64,000 nucleotides of DNA from Phytophthora colocasiae. Taxonomy: Eukaryota; Oomycota; Peronosporomycetes; Peronosporales; Peronosporaceae. Below the pieces are notes generated by a model. The model had not been told where the DNA came from. It did not search any database and worked only from the letters and a program-made list of their open reading frames with translations. Of the stretch, positions 1-10,395 are shown piece after piece (within the stretch, counting starts at the first letter, position 1; every line of letters starts with the position of its first letter). The stretch spans positions 806,001-870,000 of the forward strand of contig JAGKQI010000099.1 in NCBI GenBank assembly GCA_018806915.1, written 5' to 3'. Position numbers and translations under genes: made by a program.

Positions 1-122
1 AATAACAGGTACGGTTACATTTAAATTTCTTTCTCTGACTTCATCTCAATTACGCTTGTGTTCCCGCGTCTTGTAGACTTGAAACATCATGGAGCCACAT
101 CAAGGATGTACTCAAACCAGAA

Positions 123-2506
123 ATGGCGCTTGATAAATGCGTAGATACGCTTATGTTCCTGCAAGCCGTTGCTGAGATGGAATACGCGAAGAAGATCACG
201 GTCGTGGGTCAGATGCGCTATGAGGGAGCTGATGCACAGCTTGAAACCCTTGCTCGTGAAGTGAGTCCATACGCTTACCGTTTGGTCGAGGAGCAGTACG
301 TACTATCGAAGGACCGCAAGACTCACTACGATATGGATGAAATTCAGCCCGGTTTGGTTGTGCTAACGGGTGGCAAAGATTCTTCATCTTTTTTCCATGT
401 TGATACAGCGGTAAGTGGTGAGCTGCTTCTGATGTTTCATTGCTTTCTGTCTAATGAGCTTGTTGGATGTTTGCTTAGAGAAATCGATGCTCGTGTATAT
501 TCATGAAGACGATGCTGTTGCCTTGTCGACATGTAATGTACTGGCGTCTAATGCAAGAAAAGACTGCAACTCCTGTTCGCTACATTGAGCCTCGGTAGAA
601 GATATCGTGGAAGCTGAACCAAGCTACTGCTGAAGAAGCAGTAGCCAATCGGGACATTGCGTGCACAAGATTCCAGATTCGAGAGTCTGCTATGAGATTA
701 CCAAGTGCTCAATGGATCGACAAAATACAATCATGCAATGGAACGTGGCAGAAGTATTGCTGATATCATGAGCAGAAATGGTACGTTCGTCTTTCGTGAG
801 ATGATGACCGCGCTGGAGAAATTTGAAGATATTGTGAAAGATAGAGTAGCACCGTTCGTTGGCCGCGAAGGCACTGGATAGATCCGCTCTCACTCACGCA
901 GTTGTCGCAATTCGATTTGGCGCTAGCATCAGAATTCGTAGTTGAACAATCTGAGGTTACGCGAGTCTCAAATGAAGCGTGAAATGGAAGATGATTATCA
1001 AGACGACCCACCACCAACACAACGCTCTCCGGTAGGTAGCTCTTTACCTCCATCCTTCCAAGTGCCTCCAGGTACATCGGCGGTGAACTCGGGTGTAACT
1101 GCAGATACTTCGGGTGTAACGGCAGATACTTCGGGTGTAACTCCAGGTACTTCAACAGAAAAGCCGTTTGTAATTCATTCGACAAAACTTCGATCACACG
1201 TGAAAACGTTGAAGCTGATACACCTGACTTGCCACGAGTGCCTTCACGAGGTAAACCACGGCAGAAGAAGCGACGACGTATCAGCAGCAGTTCATCTGAA
1301 TCTTCGAGGCTATCTCCACTCGGGTTCGTCTTGGTAAAATGCAGCGCAAGTCGGGGACGACCTAAAGTTAGGAAGAATCAAGGTTATGCTAAAAAGAAAC
1401 AGCGCGTCAAACGTGGTAAGAAAACAGTTCAAAAGTTGGTGCAAGGAACTTTGGCCCCAGTTCCAAGTGTGCGAAACATTGTTGCGCGGTTGGATAAAGA
1501 CTACACCTATGAAGACGCGCATCGTGTTCTACCAGCACTATCCACCCGAGACGTACCTAAGACGAAGAAGACAATCGCCGGGCTCTACACCACTAAAGAG
1601 TGCAACGATGACGTGCGATTCGTTTTTCCAGAACGATACGTGGTGAAAGCACAGTCGGCTATACTGGCCTTTCGGAAAAAAAACTTCTGGCAGAGGATGA
1701 GGGTGCTGAGGATAAGAGTGCTGAAGGAAATGTTGGTGTTCGAGTCCCCCGCTTTGGCATTTTTCACCACCCAGATATCGTCGCGATGAACCGCTGGCAC
1801 ACTAGCATGGGATATTTAGCTGAAACGGAGGGCTGCTATCAACTGGGCAAGCAACACGAGTATCAAGCGCGTTGGCATACCAGATGAACTGTCCGTGTTA
1901 GCAGCGAGTTGAACGAGCGTGAGAACGCTATCAAGCAGCTTTTGCTCCGTGGTGGACGCTCAACGCCGTGCGGTGAGATCCCGTATTGTTCGCTACTGAC
2001 CTTCCGAAAAAACGTGTGGATGGACAATAATGCCATGTGTCACGCACTGGCACTTCTAGAGCGTGAGCACTCGAACGTTCAACCCACTTTTCCTGCGATT
2101 CAAGAAGCACGAAGTGAAGTTAAGAGCGGCAACTGCTGGTCCGTTTCGAAGCACGAGTGATATGGTTCTTCTGCCACTGCACATTGATGACAACCATTGG
2201 TGCGGAGCGGTGTTCGACTTTCGCCGTGATAGCCGTGGAATCACGATTCTGGATCCACTGCAAGCGCCCAAGTCAAACTGTTACGATGCCTGTGAAACGC
2301 AGTTGAAGGCTGTGTTTGGAGAGAGATACCAGCTTCTGAAAACCAAGAGGGAGACGCATCTGCGCCAGCCTGACATGGTCAGCCGCGGCGCAACGGTCCT
2401 GATGTTCTTTGAGTGCTACATCAAAGGCACCAAAATGCCGGTGAAACTTAGTCAGTCGTCGATGTGCTTCATAAGGCTGCGGTACATGCTGAAATGTCTA
2501 CAGTAG
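123..2506 (+). pseudogene. Decayed MULE transposase C-terminus (SWIM) fused to Ulp1-like protease remnant
   Basis: Remnant of a Mutator-like element protein, entered near its C-terminus. Residues from 123 match the region before a SWIM zinc finger (SPYAYRLVEEQY), and another frame near 525-545 reads PCRHVMYWR, the typical CxH end of SWIM. A basic linker with an AT-hook-like RGRPK follows at 1229-1789. The end (2063-2506) is a C48/Ulp1 peptidase domain: HIDDNHWCG supplies the catalytic His, ITILDPLQ the Asp and RQPD the Gln, but the position expected to be the nucleophilic Cys reads VSRGA, so Cys appears replaced by Arg. At least three frame changes break the gene. MULE proteins carrying Ulp1 domains are a known class. 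The catalytic transposase core would lie left of the window or be lost. Confidence 0.7.
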
Positions 2507-2994
2507 CTATGGTAATGCAACATTTCTTCCTGATCTTGTCGTAGTCCTGCTTTCATTGGGTTACTAATCATTGTCCTGAAAGAATCCCTATCTACTTGCC
2601 TAGATATACGTATCCTGCTCCTGAAAGATCCAGAGGTGCCTCACAGCAGATAGTGCAACGAACGAACTACGACCCATGCAGACTTTGCGGAAGTCTTTTG
2701 TACATTCGAGCAACACCCACTTTGGTGTACATCATATTTAATGTGTAAACCTCACCATGACCTACATTCGAACAACAAGCTACAGCGGGTCGCTGTCAGC
2801 CACTCAATGAAATCTCTACGAACGCTGAGATTTATGAAAACGCTATATACTACCATATAAAACCCCTCGTTTTTGTCACAAGTGGCTACAGTACGCGCAA
2901 AAGTGCCTCTTGTACCTTGAGGCACTTCAGACAGAGTAACGCTAACGCGCGCTTAAGTACGACCACTCGGTACCTCTAACATCGACCATCAGGG
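2507..2994. other. Intergenic, nothing recognised
   Basis: AT-richer sequence between the MULE/Ulp1 remnant and the first short retroposon-like repeat. I see no ORF with protein-like composition, no RNA gene and no clear element ends. Confidence 0.5.
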
Positions 2995-3200
2995 ATTGAA
3001 AACAAGGTTGAAAGGAAATTGAAGTTGATTAACTGGTTGCTACTACTTGGCTTGGCTATTGAATTTCTGAAGGTTTTGATTGTGATTGTGGAATTGTTTG
3101 AATGGGATATTGAATGCTAATCATTTCTTATCATCTGGAAAGTAAGTCCCAGTGCGTACACCAGTGGACCACCAGGAGGCCCTATTGAAAACAAGGTTGA
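2995..3200 (-). repeat. Short retroposon-like repeat, copy 1, with 17-bp flanking direct repeats
   Basis: A unit of about 170 bp (3012-3183) is closely similar to 42468-42681. It is bracketed by the 17-bp direct repeat ATTGAAAACAAGGTTGA at 2995-3011 and 3184-3200, which looks like a target-site duplication. The 42-kb copy is bracketed by a different 15-bp repeat. Variable 14-17 bp duplications are typical of LINE/SINE-type insertion. Orientation is inferred as minus because the conserved end (GTTAATCAACTTCAATTTC on the minus strand) abuts the duplication as a 3' end would. Confidence 0.6.
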
Positions 3201-3254
3201 TATTGTAGCATTGTAAAATTGTACCTTACAATATTGATTGATTGAAACCTTGTA

Positions 3255-3955
3255 CATACCCACTACAAATTGATCAATGTTGTTAAGAATTCCAGAATTC
3301 CAGAATCCTACTCGTTGCTTTCGTACTCTTCATCGTCTATTTCATATCCTCCACGAGCTGTCTGCACTGCCTTAGATGCGTTTGTAACGAGATCCCAATT
3401 CATGCTCAAATATAGTATCGCCTCAAGGGTCTCAGCACTCCTTGCTTGCGGAGATATCCGAGCATACATTTCACCCGTTCAACTTCAACGGATGTTACTG
3501 GAAGCCACGACAGGTCCATGTACTTGCGACTTGCCATCCTCTCGGGCTTTGCTCTCACTGCAATGGCCTCATCTGGGGATCTACGACGTCTGCTAGAATC
3601 CGGTTCTGTCGATCTCTATAGTTGACCACCCTGTGGGGCATTGAAACTGATGCACCGAGCGTTGATGAGTTGTAGCGCTTCTTCTTCGAGATCACGAATG
3701 TTCTTTGTTTCTCTTGCGTTTTGCAAAAGGATCTACTGCTATATCCTCTTCTGGAGTTCTTTCGAGGCGAAGCACAGCCAATAGCCATGGTCTAGTAGAC
3801 TCTGAATGGGTAAGAGGGGATATAGTCGGAGTCGCCAAGTTGGAAAGGGATGCGGTGAAACGGGAGGGCCGCTGATTTGAAAGTGACCGGTGTGTTGTGC
3901 TATCCCACTCGTTTTCGATTGGCGTAGCTTTTGCCTGTGAGGTCAACTTCAACAC
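3255..3955 (-). pseudogene. Decayed ORF, possibly hAT-type transposase C-terminus
   Basis: Minus-strand reading frames broken by stops and shifts. The last part, read from about 3490 down to 3290, gives ARISPQARSAETLEAIL followed by YLSMNWDLV and an acidic tail. That resembles the end of hAT-family transposases (a Ser-Pro motif, then LEA..YL..NWDL), but no complete dimerisation domain is visible. An 11-bp core ATTGATTGATT occurs at both ends (near 3235 and 4009), which might mark insertion boundaries. The assignment is tentative. Confidence 0.3.
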
Positions 3956-4208
3956 ACTAGATCGTTGTATGGGTATTGTTTCTCCTCGATATTGATATTG
4001 TTACACTATTGATTGATTGAAAAGTCAACCTGCCAATCAATTAACAATGTATATTGTCGATAACCTCCAGTAGGGATCATATACGGTACAGATCTGATAA
4101 AGGATCTGACTCATCTCTTTGGTGGTGATCTGATAGCTGAACAGGAACATGTCAAAGAGGTAAATGAGCGTGTATTCATTATGTGTCTGTACTCCTTGTC
4201 CGAACTAG

Positions 4209-4722
4209 ATGCCACTGAGGTACTTGCTAAACACTGCGTCTGTCCCTAGTGACAGCAGCAGGCCCTGTCAATTCTTCAAACCTGTGAAGTGTTTGGTGTT
4301 AAACAATGAAGGAGACGAGTTCCTCCTTGGTGATGACGTACTGAAGATGCTCGGCATTGATATCGAACGACAATTGGAGTTGTTGGCAGCCCCAAGCGGG
4401 GATGACGGAGATGATGATGAGGCTTTACCGGACGTGGCAACAGGTGACAAGGATGAAGTCGCCATTCGACTAGCTGTGGAATTGATAATTGAGTAAGCAC
4501 TGTTTGAGGGTTTTCCTGAGGACCGAGTCGAGCGGCTACGCACTATTGTGTATGCCTACGATGCCTGGAGGATTGTGCTCGGTGACGACCCTCCTGCCAA
4601 AGTAGAGCTGATGCGTGTGAAGATGAAGACGGGATGCAGGCCTTTCAAGACTAAAGCTCGTAAGTATGCACCAGAGTACCAGGCATTTCTGGAGTCATTC
4701 AATGAGATGCTGGTCAAACTTG
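4209..4722 (+). pseudogene. Ty3/gypsy polyprotein fragment (protease end to RT start) inside MULE-1
   Basis: One frame, broken by a single TAA at 4494, reads the end of a retroviral-type protease (EFLLGDDVLKMLGIDIERQL), an acidic linker, then the segment leading into reverse transcriptase (DDPPAKVELMRVKMKTG, then KARKYAPEYQAFL). It is the same kind of sequence as 44290-44830 in gypsy-2. Retroelement similarity stops near 4722, and the antisense of the MULE transposase tail begins at once. The fragment therefore lies wholly inside the MULE, between its left terminal repeat and its gene. It may be captured sequence (Pack-MULE style) or a nested, truncated insertion; no LTR is present. Confidence 0.65.
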
Positions 4723-4752
4723 TACCTACAGCTCACGCTTGCGAATCTCTTC

Positions 4753-6270
4753 TCACAGCACCATTTCGGTGGTGCCTTCATCGGATGAGCTGTCGGACAA
4801 CTGCTCTGTAGCCGCAGGTGCTTCATCTTCAGAATCATCGCCGATATCCGGTATCTCGATTGCTTTGGGTAGTTGGATCACCTCTCGAGGGGGTCGTCGA
4901 GCTCGTCCCCGAGGAATGTCAGCAAGACGCTGGACGTACTCAGCCGAGATGGTCTTGATCACCTACGAAACTCGCCATACTTGGGCGAGGTTTCGGAAAG
5001 TGGTTATTCAGTTCTCGATTAAACCTTTCCAACGGTTTTTTTGTGCGTGCGATGAGCTCATTGTTTAGGCCAGCCACGTTCCACACGGTCACGTCGTACT
5101 GCTCAATCCATGTTCTGTTGAAATACCCCCAGAAGCCCCTCCACTTAACCTCTGAGTACGTTATACCGGCCTCAACGCAACGCCGACGGATTTCAAGCTT
5201 TACCCACTTGATACAGCGCTTGACAAGGCTGTTATCAACGACGGTAAGCATGTCGAGACTCCCTTGCTCATAGCAATAGCGCACTCTTCCTCTGAAAGCA
5301 GAAACCGCTTCATAGCGCGTCGCAGTGCCTGCTTCCAGTGGAAGAGGCAGCCAATTACGATGGCGTTCAGAAACTGCGACTGCACGGCCTGGATAAGGGC
5401 ACTCTCGAAGTCACATACAACTTCGGCAGGCTCAATCTGCTGATCGGTGCCTTGCACCACGAAATGAATGATGTCCCAAAACGAATCTCCAGTTCGCGAA
5501 GTACTTAGCACGTAGTACACAGGTAATACAGGCCTGAAGCTCGGTCGTGCACCATGACAATGACGCACTGCTTGTAGCCGTGTGGCACACAACGGAACGT
5601 TCCGTCGATAAAAATGGTAGTTCCGTGGTAACGTAGCAGATTAACTAGGGAAGGGTGGGCCCAACCGATTAGGCGTGTGGGTTTGTTGAGGTTCTCTCGG
5701 TTCGCCGTGACATGATGAAATTGAAAGAAGGACACAGCTTCGTTCAGTGCTGTGGAAAGTGGAGGGATTTCGATTGCCCCATGCACGTCCCCGCTGAAGT
5801 GCCGGTTTCTGGCTTGGTACACCCGACGCAGAACTTGTGGTTCAGATAATCCCTGTACGACATGCTCATTGTTCGCACCGTAGAACTCATCTCGCACGAC
5901 TTCCCAAATGCGCCGCACTGGCTCAGCAACTTTTTCTATGGATAGCGTGTCTACTCTGTCCTTCATTGGACCCGTAACATCCACCAGGCTAGCGTCCGTA
6001 GCATCAACATTCTGACAGGTGTGGAGACGACCCAAGCTGTAGCCCATTGTACGAACATGGAAAACATCGTGCCAGCACAGCCTTGACGCCAATGGCTACA
6101 CCGGTATGAACCTTTCTTCGAAGACATCCAGGCGCGCGTGTACGTGTAACCGCGGAAGTAGCATGTTGTAGTCTCCTGGCGAACTTGACCGCGGGTACGG
6201 CTTCGTATATTGCTACTGGAAGCTCCAGGTGTGTCTGGGAGAGACTCCATTTTACCGAATGAGCCTTCAC
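4753..6270 (-). pseudogene. MULE transposase (FLYWCH-type N-terminus, DDE core), frameshifted
   Basis: Read from 6270 downwards, the N-terminal zinc finger resembles FLYWCH (YRCSHWRQGCAGTMF, then H..C). The MULE catalytic core follows: first Asp in FIDGTFRCVPHGY, second in VVCDFESAL, the CLFHWKQAL motif, and a likely Glu in PLERFNREL. The acidic C-terminus ends near 4753. The protein is spread over at least four frames. One break, near 5515-5535 between the GLYY and VYYVLSTSRTGD segments, is identical in MULE-2, so it predates their separation. The enzyme cannot be made from this copy. Confidence 0.8.
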
Positions 6271-6543
6271 TGTCTAAATATCACCACCCGAGAGCTTACG
6301 CGGTCATCTATCAACCGTCCATTTCCAGATCTCAAAGCAGATCCAGCAGAAAGGAAGTATGTACAGAGAACAGATCTGTACCGTATATGATCCCGAGGTT
6401 TTACCATATTGTCCGGGAACAATGCTAACACCAATGTATCCCTCAACCGATCTAAAAACGTGAGAGCCTGTCGCCAGCTACTGCTACTTGCTGTCTGCTA
6501 CTTAGTGTTCATTTCCCATTTTGCTATGGATCCGAACAACACT

Positions 6544-7460
6544 CAGTGGTGGATAAACCTAAATTTTTATTCGGATTAGGTTCTAGGTTCTTCAGCAGGT
6601 TTAAACTATAAAACCTAATCCGAATTCCACCTGGTTCGCGGACTGATGGAGAACAGGTCACACAGTTTACATGGTGCCGTTGTAGTCATTATTCTTCCCT
6701 GGCGCGTCTGAAGCGAGTCGCTGAAGGGCCCAGTGGGTGAATATTGGCACATTGAGCAGGTGTAGACTGTGAACAACGTACCCTCAGCAATTCACAAGCC
6801 AGAAGTCTCGTCGTCCATATTAACCCATGGATTTTCTCCGTTGTAGTTGTGGTTTGTCTTGATATAAATCATTTTTCCAACGTGGAAGACCCCAAGGAAT
6901 TTCTTCGACTTGTTTGAAAAAATCCAAAAGTGGAGAAGTTCCGTTCTGATGCCGCGCTTGACGCTACCAAACCAAAAACGGTAAGAGCTACGGATTTTAA
7001 CGTAGGCCAGTGATGACCGTACGCCAACCAGAAGTCGTGAACGGAGACGGCTCCGCTCATCAGATCGTGGTACCGACGATTGCCGGTGTCTTTCATCTCG
7101 TTGCAATAAAGACGATACACTACCAGCTCCTGGCTCAGGATATACTTGCGTGCTTCAGTAGTAGGATCTTCATCCCTCCTCTTGATGTGGTGGTAGAGTG
7201 GTAGTGTTGTCCACCGCGATGCCTTGTTGCATTTCACTGCCGATTGATACTTGTTGGTGATCTTGATCGATGTCCATCGTTTTGGAGATTGCAGGGCGAT
7301 TATCAGTGGGGGGATGCACTGGCGGTTGCGAAACTGCAATGCAAGGACTGAAAATACACTGGTGCTCTATGAAAAAATCTAAAATCGGATGATCCGGGGT
7401 GACAGGTTTTGAGTTTAAACTGAGCAAAAGCTAATGCAAAAACCTATTTTGCCACCTCTG
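6544..7460 (-). mobile_element. Non-autonomous hAT element with 8-bp TSD
   Basis: Starts CAGTGGTGG and ends CCACCTCTG, imperfect inverted termini of hAT type (CAGNGGTGG). The exact 8-bp duplication ACAACACT flanks it at 6536-6543 and 7461-7468, the length expected for hAT. At 917 bp it is far too short to encode a whole transposase and holds only a C-terminal remnant. Close to the left end lies a perfect 13-bp inverted repeat (6570-6582 with 6612-6624). Confidence 0.85.
6790..7427 (-). pseudogene. hAT transposase C-terminal dimerisation domain remnant
   Basis: The minus strand reads FWLAYGHHWPTLKSVALTV, then ASSAASERNFSTFGF, then RRNSLGSSTLEK, the hallmark of the hAT dimerisation domain (SERNFS..G). 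A change of frame near 6895 continues with MIYIKTNHNYNG, the usual end of the domain. The N-terminal BED finger and DDE core are absent. It lies inside the short hAT element, which must therefore rely on a transposase from elsewhere. Confidence 0.8.
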
Positions 7461-7497
7461 ACAACACTCGACAGCGTCTGTGTAGGTTTTTCCGCGC

Positions 7498-8410
7498 GTG
7501 GAATTCACTGCTATTCGTCATGCACTCTATCGTGCGCGACTTCAAAAGATTTTCCCGAGTATGCTTACTTCGACGGAGTTCCGTTCGTGTATAGCGGAGA
7601 TGTGCCATGATGCGCCACGGGGCGTGGCGATAGCGATCAGGGATTACTTCCGGGGAGAGCGTCTATGTGTCAAAGCAGCACAGGAGAATGCACTCGTACG
7701 GACTAATTACTCGTGGACCTGAGCAATCGTATCTCAGACTCGAGTTCGCAATAATGGCTACGACAACATTCTCCCTCATTTGGTCACTCTCAAAGATCGA
7801 TAATTTCTTAGCACTGAGGCTCCAAACGTGGCTGGCCCCGTTGTCAACCCCGTCTACAGAGCATACAGAGGTCCTTTTGTTTCAGGCGTGTTGTATGAGA
7901 AACCACCGCAAGGAACATCAGGGGTGTACCTCTTTCACCAATAATCTGTTCAGTGTCCATACTTCATAATGACGGTTGAGCAATCTGTCGACCAGCGGTT
8001 TGACCAGCAGGCGTCTCCCAATGCTAGCTACCATGCAGGTGGTGTGTTGGAATTCATTTTTTGGGCTGGAGATTCCGCCGAAGGACATCCATGAAGGAGT
8101 AATGATCCTTACGAAATTGCCCGAGCTGGGATTCTTCTGGCGGATACTGGAGGCCAGACGCAGGAAACGTTTGCCTTTACTGAGAAGAGTCTCCGTCTCA
8201 CCCACGACGTTGTATGCGCTCTGCGTTGCACTTTTGAGCTACCTACGAGGAGAGCAGTCGGAGACCGCCCTGGTAGCATTGGGCACATAGGTAAACGAGG
8301 CCCCCATGTATACACTCCTATACACGCTCTGGATACCAAAATCAACCCATGTTGTTTTAAAGCCTGCCGTCCGTACACTAGTCTAGTAGCCAACTACACC
8401 TGGTACTTGC
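7498..8410 (+). pseudogene. Unrecognised decayed ORF
   Basis: One plus-strand frame stays protein-like for about 300 codons with only four stops (near 7720, 7801, 7942 and 8092). Readable stretches include DPYEIARAGILLADTGG, VNPVYRAYRGPFVSGVL and HVYTPIHALDTKINP. I do not recognise a family. The stretch starts just after the hAT element and runs into the 3' end of the Merlin transposase remnant. It may be an old host gene or an unidentified transposon gene. Confidence 0.25.
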
Positions 8411-8979
8411 GCCTAATTCCAATGACGAGCCCATGAAAGAACTCGCTGGTGCGTGGCTTCTTCGACTGGTGGAAGAACCACGATCGCCAAAGGCACTCAT
8501 CTAGATAGGCAGGGACGCTAGTTTTTCGCATACCTCTCTCGCTCTTCATCCTAGCCTTAATTTTGACTTCCCAAATCCCCTCAATTCGATTCGTATGAGC
8601 GCCTGTAGTTGGATCCACAAAATTTTGGCTACCATTGTCCTGCCGTCTTGGCCGTGAGCTCTACGTGCTGGGCGGCCTCCCCGACGTGCGTCCTGCTGGC
8701 CCAGAAGAAGAACAGCTTCACCAGCTTCGAGAGCGGTGCGCTCGAGCGCGAGAAGAACGAGTTGACGCGGACGCTGCGTTGTAGGCGGCAGTCGCCTCGG
8801 TAGCAGCGCCAGCGCGCATCATTGCAACGCATGACGCTGGGGCACGAAAAGGTCTTGGCTAGTAGACCGACTTTCATGCACCAAGTGATGGCGCCTTCCT
8901 CTGTGGAGCAGGCCTGCATCACCTCGTTGAATGTGTAATCTTTAGCGTCTGCCACGACGTCGTATTCGTACGTCGTCAT
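8394..8979 (-). pseudogene. Merlin (ISXO2/IS1016-like) transposase with internal deletion
   Basis: From ATG 8979 the minus strand encodes the N-terminal zinc ribbon (CPSVMRCNDARWRC, then CRLQRSVRVNSFF) and helical segment (KLVKLFFFWAS) of ISXO2-like transposases. At about 8620 this jumps to the C-terminal part (DPTTGAHTNRIEGIW, then YLDECLWRSWFF), which carries the last catalytic region. The central DDE portion with the first catalytic Asp is missing. In eukaryotes this family is the Merlin superfamily. Terminal repeats were not identified. Confidence 0.75.
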
Positions 8980-9286
8980 GGCAGGAGCTGGGGATTGAGG
9001 GGCTGGGCGGTGTGCTGGATGCGGGGGTTGTTTGGAAATGAGTGTGTGGTGAGGGGTGAAGGACGGGCGTCCCGCTGTCCTGCCCGACCGGATGTTTTTT
9101 TATCGACACCATTCGCGCCCAGGTATTTGAAAACATATGGTGTCAGGTATCAGACAGGTATCAGTCCAGGTATTGTCCGGGTATGAAAATTGAAATAACT
9201 TACCGGGTTTTATTTTTTATTACGGTTTTTCTAACCGCCATTCAGCCACTCATTCCAGAAAGCATCGGGGACGATACGTGGCAAGC

Positions 9287-9910
9287 ATGGCGCGCACCCA
9301 CAAGACGGCTTACATCAAGCAACGCATGGCGGAAGAAGCGAGGGAGGAGGAAGAAGCTGGGGAATGGATACGTGCGGCCCGGACGAGGTCCGAAAAGTCC
9401 TCTGTGTTGGCGAAGGCAGCGGAATAACGGAATGCACGCAGTAAAGAAGAAGTGGTGGGGGCCGACGTGGTGGAGTCCTACGATGAAGCCGCTGGGGAGG
9501 AGGAGTCCGACGGCGAAAACGCCGAGGAGAGTGAGGAAGAGGACGCTGGAGAGGAGAGGTGTGAGGGAGAAGATGCTTGAGAAGGGGAACGTGACGATAG
9601 AGTCCGTATCAGCAAAAAACGTACGGCGCCTGACCTGGAAGAAGTGGCGGTGGTGGCAGTACCTCCGTTTTCAGTAGGCCAACGCAGCTGGGCACTTTTT
9701 GAGGCTGCTCTCAAAGAAGAAGAAGAAATAATTTGATTAACTGCAGGCTGCTCTCAAAGTATACATGACCGAGACAAGTCAAGTTCTTGTCGTGAAGGAG
9801 AATATTAACGTCCAGCGGCGCAATAATACCCTGCGTGGGCAACAACAGTGTATTACTTTGTCTGTAGATACAACTACCAACTGTTGTCGATTGTTGCGAT
9901 AGATCAGTTT
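9287..9910 (+). pseudogene. N-terminal remnant of ZSWIM-type MULE protein, interrupted by a short insertion
   Basis: From ATG 9287 a frame reads MARTHKTAYIKQRMAEEARE, an acidic Glu/Ser region, then SVGQRSWALFEAALKE, broken by two stops. After a 43-bp interruption at 9717-9759 the text continues as YMTETSQVLVVKENINV and QRRNNTLRGQ. The W..FE..L..Y..ET pattern is typical of the N-terminus of oomycete MULE/ZSWIM-like proteins. The interruption is a 28-bp insertion with a 15-bp duplication. Confidence 0.45.
9702..9759 (-). repeat. 28-bp truncated retroposon-like insertion with 15-bp TSD
   Basis: AGGCTGCTCTCAAAG occurs at 9702-9716 and again at 9745-9759. The 28 bp between them (9717-9744) reads on the minus strand as a GTTAATCAA-containing segment ending in TTC repeats. 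This matches the conserved end of the repeats at 3.0 and 42.5 kb. It looks like a severely 5'-truncated copy that split an ORF. Confidence 0.5.
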
Positions 9911-10395
9911 GGGCGTGGGCGAACGAGCATTGGATAAAAGCACACCACCACACTCCAACTCCTTTCTCATCACTTTGCCTTTTGTCGACGTCATGCACAT
10001 ATGAATATTCCAGGTATACAATCTGGAAAAAACCTGTTTCCGTAAGATAAAAGTAAATTACAATATCTTTTATGCATATTTTGATAGCTGGAGAATCCCT
10101 GGCAACAAACCTGGAGAGTGTATACCCTAACCCTCCTAAATACCTGGACGGGAGATCCGTCCTTTTTTTATCCGGCTGTATACTGTACATGGGGGGGCTC
10201 GTTTACCTATGTGCCTACATGTATCATTGTGAACCATTTCTTTGCAGTGACTTCCTTAAACCTGTATATTACTTAACCGCTCATCAGCAAGATAATTTAA
10301 ACTGAATATATCGGATAATTAGACTTGGAGATTGTAAATACATCAGGACCGAAATACGTCAGGTGTGCATCTTATACCAGGCGAGGAAGCTGGTC
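9911..10395. other. Intergenic region upstream of the GT31 gene
   Basis: No credible ORF. It carries the 5' flank of the galactosyltransferase-like gene. No clear Inr/FPR box was found. Confidence 0.4.

Larger units (their letters stand above)
4059..6405 (-). mobile_element. MULE-1: Mutator-like element with both ends and 8-bp TSD
   Basis: The ends are inverted relatives. The left end reads GATAACCTCC then GGGATCATATACGG, and the right end reads, reverse complemented, GGTAAAACCTC then GGGATCATATACGG. The 8-bp direct repeat ATATTGTC flanks the element at 4051-4058 and 6406-6413, matching the 8-11 bp duplications known for MULEs. Inside are a broken transposase on the minus strand and, between the left end and the transposase C-terminus, a plus-strand piece of a Ty3/gypsy polyprotein. 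A second, internally deleted copy lies at 37163-38725. Confidence 0.85.

Noticed and set aside
9478..9714. Serine-rich minus-strand ORF
   Set aside because: Antisense of the acidic region of the MULE remnant.
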